Positions 62,168-64,000 of a stretch of DNA of 64,000 nucleotides are shown one piece after another (position 1 is the first letter of the stretch; each line of letters opens with the position of its first letter). The position numbers were made by a program, and so were the translations under genes. Source of the stretch: Velocimicrobium porci. GTDB lineage: Bacteria > Bacillota > Clostridia > Lachnospirales > Lachnospiraceae. The stretch spans positions 124,001-188,000 of the forward strand of contig NZ_VUMT01000002.1 of NCBI RefSeq assembly GCF_009696045.1. The letters are read 5' to 3'. A model generated the notes under the pieces. That model was given only the letters and a program-made list of their open reading frames with translations, did not search any database and had not been told where the DNA came from.

Positions 62168-64000
62168 TTATTTATTTTCTTCTACTTCAATTTTACGAAT
62201 TTCTTTTGTACGGATTTCCTTGCAAATTGCATTTATAAATTCATCCAGCGTTTTTTGTCCTTCATCGCCTGCAAATCTGCTTCGAACCGATACAAGTCCC
62301 TCTTCTTCCTCTTTTTGTCCCACAACTAACATATAAGGAACTTTTGCAAGCCTTGCCTCTCGAATCTTATAACCAATCTTCTCAGAGCGGTTATCCACTG
62401 TACAAAGGATATCATTCACCTTCAATTCTGCTTCAATTTTATGAGCATAATCTGCATACTTTTCAGAAATAGGAAGTACACGAACCTGCTCCGGACATAA
62501 CCATGTTGGGAATTTTCCTGCATATTTTTCGATTAACCAGGCTAATGTTCTTTCATAACATCCCATAGATGTTCTATGAATAATAAATGGACGCTTCTTA
62601 TCACCATTTTCGTCAATATAATACATATCAAACTGCTCAGCAAGTGCAAAATCCAACTGAATTGTAATCATTGTATCTTCTTTTCCATATACATTTTTTG
62701 CCTGAATATCAAGCTTAGGTCCATAGAATGCTGCTTCTCCTTCTGCTTCCACAAATGGAAGATTAAGTTCTGTCAGTAATTCTCTCATTTTTCCCTGTGT
62801 TGTTTCCCAATACTTGGCATCACCAATATATTTTTCCTTATTGTTTGGATCCCATTTTGATAAACGATATGTTACATCTTCTTCAAGACCTAATGTTTGC
62901 AAACAATAGCGGGCTAACTCTACACACCCTTTAAATTCATCATTTACCTGATCCGGACGCATAATTAAATGTCCTTCGGAAATTGTAAACTGACGAACAC
63001 GAGTTAAACCATGCATTTCTCCTGAATCTTCATTTCTAAACAATGTTGAAGTTTCACCATAACGAAGTGGTAAATCTCTATAAGAATGTTGAGTTGCTTT
63101 ATATACATAATATTGGAATGGACATGTCATAGGACGAAGTGCAAATACTTCTTTGTCGTTTTCTTCATCGCCAAGCACAAACATACCATCTTTATAATGA
63201 TCCCAATGACCGGAAATTTTATATAAATCACTTTTAGCCATAAGAGGAGTTTTTGTTCTCACATAGCCACGACGTTCTTCTTCGTCTTCAATCCATCTTT
63301 GCATTGTCTGAATCATTTTTGTACCCTTAGGCATCAATAGAGGAAGTCCCTGACCAATTACATCAACTGTTGTAAATAATTCCATTTCACGACCTAATTT
63401 ATTATGATCTCTTTTCTTAATTTCTTCTAAATGTTCAAGATACTCATCTAAATCTGCTTTCTTTGTAAATGCAGTACCATAAACACGAGTAAGCATTTTA
63501 TTCTTTTCACTGCCTCTCCAATAAGCACCTGAAGAAGAAATTAATTTAAAAGCTTTGATACCTTTTGTGCTCATTAAATGAGGACCTGCACACAAGTCTA
63601 CAAATTCACCCTGACGATAGAACGAAATCTCTTCCCCTTCCGGAAGATCTTCAATTAGTTCTACTTTATAAGGTTCCTCCCTATCCTTCATAAACTGAAT
63701 TGCTTCTGCACGAGGAAGTGTAAAACGTTCAATGGAAGCACCTTCTTTAATAATTTTTTTCATCTCTGCTTCTATTTTATCTAATGCTTCCCGATCAAAA
63801 GAAGGACAATCAAAATCATAATAGAAACCTGTATCAATAGAAGGTCCAATTGCTAATTTTGCTTTTGGGTACAACCTTTTTACAGCTTCTGCTAATACAT
63901 GGGAAGTTGTATGACGGAAAGCTGCTTTACCAGCTTCATCATTGAATGTTAATATATTTAATTCACAATCTTTATCAACTACATATCTTAAATCTACAAC
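62168..64000 (-). CDS. thrS: Threonine-tRNA ligase, 5' end outside window
   Basis: The frame is open through base 64000, giving 610 residues of the C-terminal part; only part of the N-terminal TGS domain is missing. The editing-domain HxxxH motif is RHTTSHVLAEAV, followed by IGPSIDTGFYYDFD. Class II motifs follow: RPMTCPFQYYVYK with the zinc-binding Cys, MHGLTRVRQFTISEGHLI and the C-terminal anticodon domain. Charges tRNA-Thr. Any T-box leader lies beyond the window. It is usually adjacent to infC in Firmicutes; here 30 kb separates them. Confidence 0.97.
   Translation of the reverse strand, partial: VVDLRYVVDKDCELNILTFNDEAGKAAFRHTTSHVLAEAVKRLYPKAKLAIGPSIDTGFYYDFDCPSFDREALDKIEAEMKKIIKEGASIERFTLPRAEAIQFMKDREEPYKVELIEDLPEGEEISFYRQGEFVDLCAGPHLMSTKGIKAFKLISSSGAYWRGSEKNKMLTRVYGTAFTKKADLDEYLEHLEEIKKRDHNKLGREMELFTTVDVIGQGLPLLMPKGTKMIQTMQRWIEDEEERRGYVRTKTPLMAKSDLYKISGHWDHYKDGMFVLGDEENDKEVFALRPMTCPFQYYVYKATQHSYRDLPLRYGETSTLFRNEDSGEMHGLTRVRQFTISEGHLIMRPDQVNDEFKGCVELARYCLQTLGLEEDVTYRLSKWDPNNKEKYIGDAKYWETTQGKMRELLTELNLPFVEAEGEAAFYGPKLDIQAKNVYGKEDTMITIQLDFALAEQFDMYYIDENGDKKRPFIIHRTSMGCYERTLAWLIEKYAGKFPTWLCPEQVRVLPISEKYADYAHKIEAELKVNDILCTVDNRSEKIGYKIREARLAKVPYMLVVGQKEEEEGLVSVRSRFAGDEGQKTLDEFINAICKEIRTKEIRKIEVEENK

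Noticed and set aside
1-64000. CRISPR arrays
   Set aside because: No series of regularly spaced repeats of 25-40 bases was seen.

Overview
The window is AT-rich, has Shine-Dalgarno-led genes throughout, and carries families typical of Clostridia (DUF3793, DUF2325, DUF1292, ClpX with a long linker, an AUU-started infC behind an L20-type leader). Together these point to a gut member of the Lachnospiraceae; the genus cannot be fixed from sequence alone. Most of the window is ordinary chromosome. Two accessory blocks, a nisin-like lantibiotic locus and a galactose/glucose transport locus, lie between infC-rpmI-rplT and thrS.

Layout. 1-882: 3' part of a subtilisin-type protease. 986-7041 (minus): an operon bracketed by two DUF3793 paralogues, with flavodoxin, DUF2325, DUF454 and a CydDC-like ABC exporter pair behind a promoter with a DtxR-like palindrome. 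7.2-7.75 kb: a candidate small RNA and a remnant of ribosomal protein L25. 7.8-26.2 kb: housekeeping genes (deoB, MATE pump, clpX, htrA, polyprenyl-phosphate sugar transferase, HD protein, nuclease-helicase, DUF1292, UvrD-like helicase, gltX, cytidylate-kinase-like protein, prfC). 26.3-28.4 kb: arsenic-type operon (arsR, ArsP-type permease, thioredoxin, arsC). 28.6-30.5 kb: two acetyltransferases and a P-loop kinase interleaved with gene remnants. 30.6-32.4 kb: tRNA-Leu, tRNA-Asn, rplT, rpmI, infC.

32.4-50.8 kb is the most interesting block: a class I lantibiotic locus. Two tandem precursor genes encode different leaders but the same 33-residue nisin-like core. lanB, lanT and lanC lie on the minus strand with a first sensor/regulator pair; immunity genes lanF, lanE, lanG and a two-repeat NisI-like lipoprotein lie on the plus strand with a second pair. 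Next to lanC is a complete agr-type peptide quorum-sensing set (LytTR regulator, GHKL sensor, a 54-residue AgrD missed by length-filtered ORF calling, AgrB). A secreted Ig-like-domain protein sits between the precursors and lanF. No leader peptidase gene is visible. The lanA and lanB upstream regions share a TGAT-N7-TGAT direct repeat that may be the operator of the first regulator.

50.8-61.1 kb (minus) is a galactose/glucose-type system: mglB-mglA-mglC followed by a YesN/YesM two-component pair and two further sugar-binding proteins. The transporter's binding protein appears circularly permuted relative to the canonical homologue encoded 8 kb away, and its permease carries an unusual N-terminal coiled-coil extension of about 215 residues. 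The window closes with a small, probably 5'-damaged gene of unknown function and the 3' 1.8 kb of thrS.
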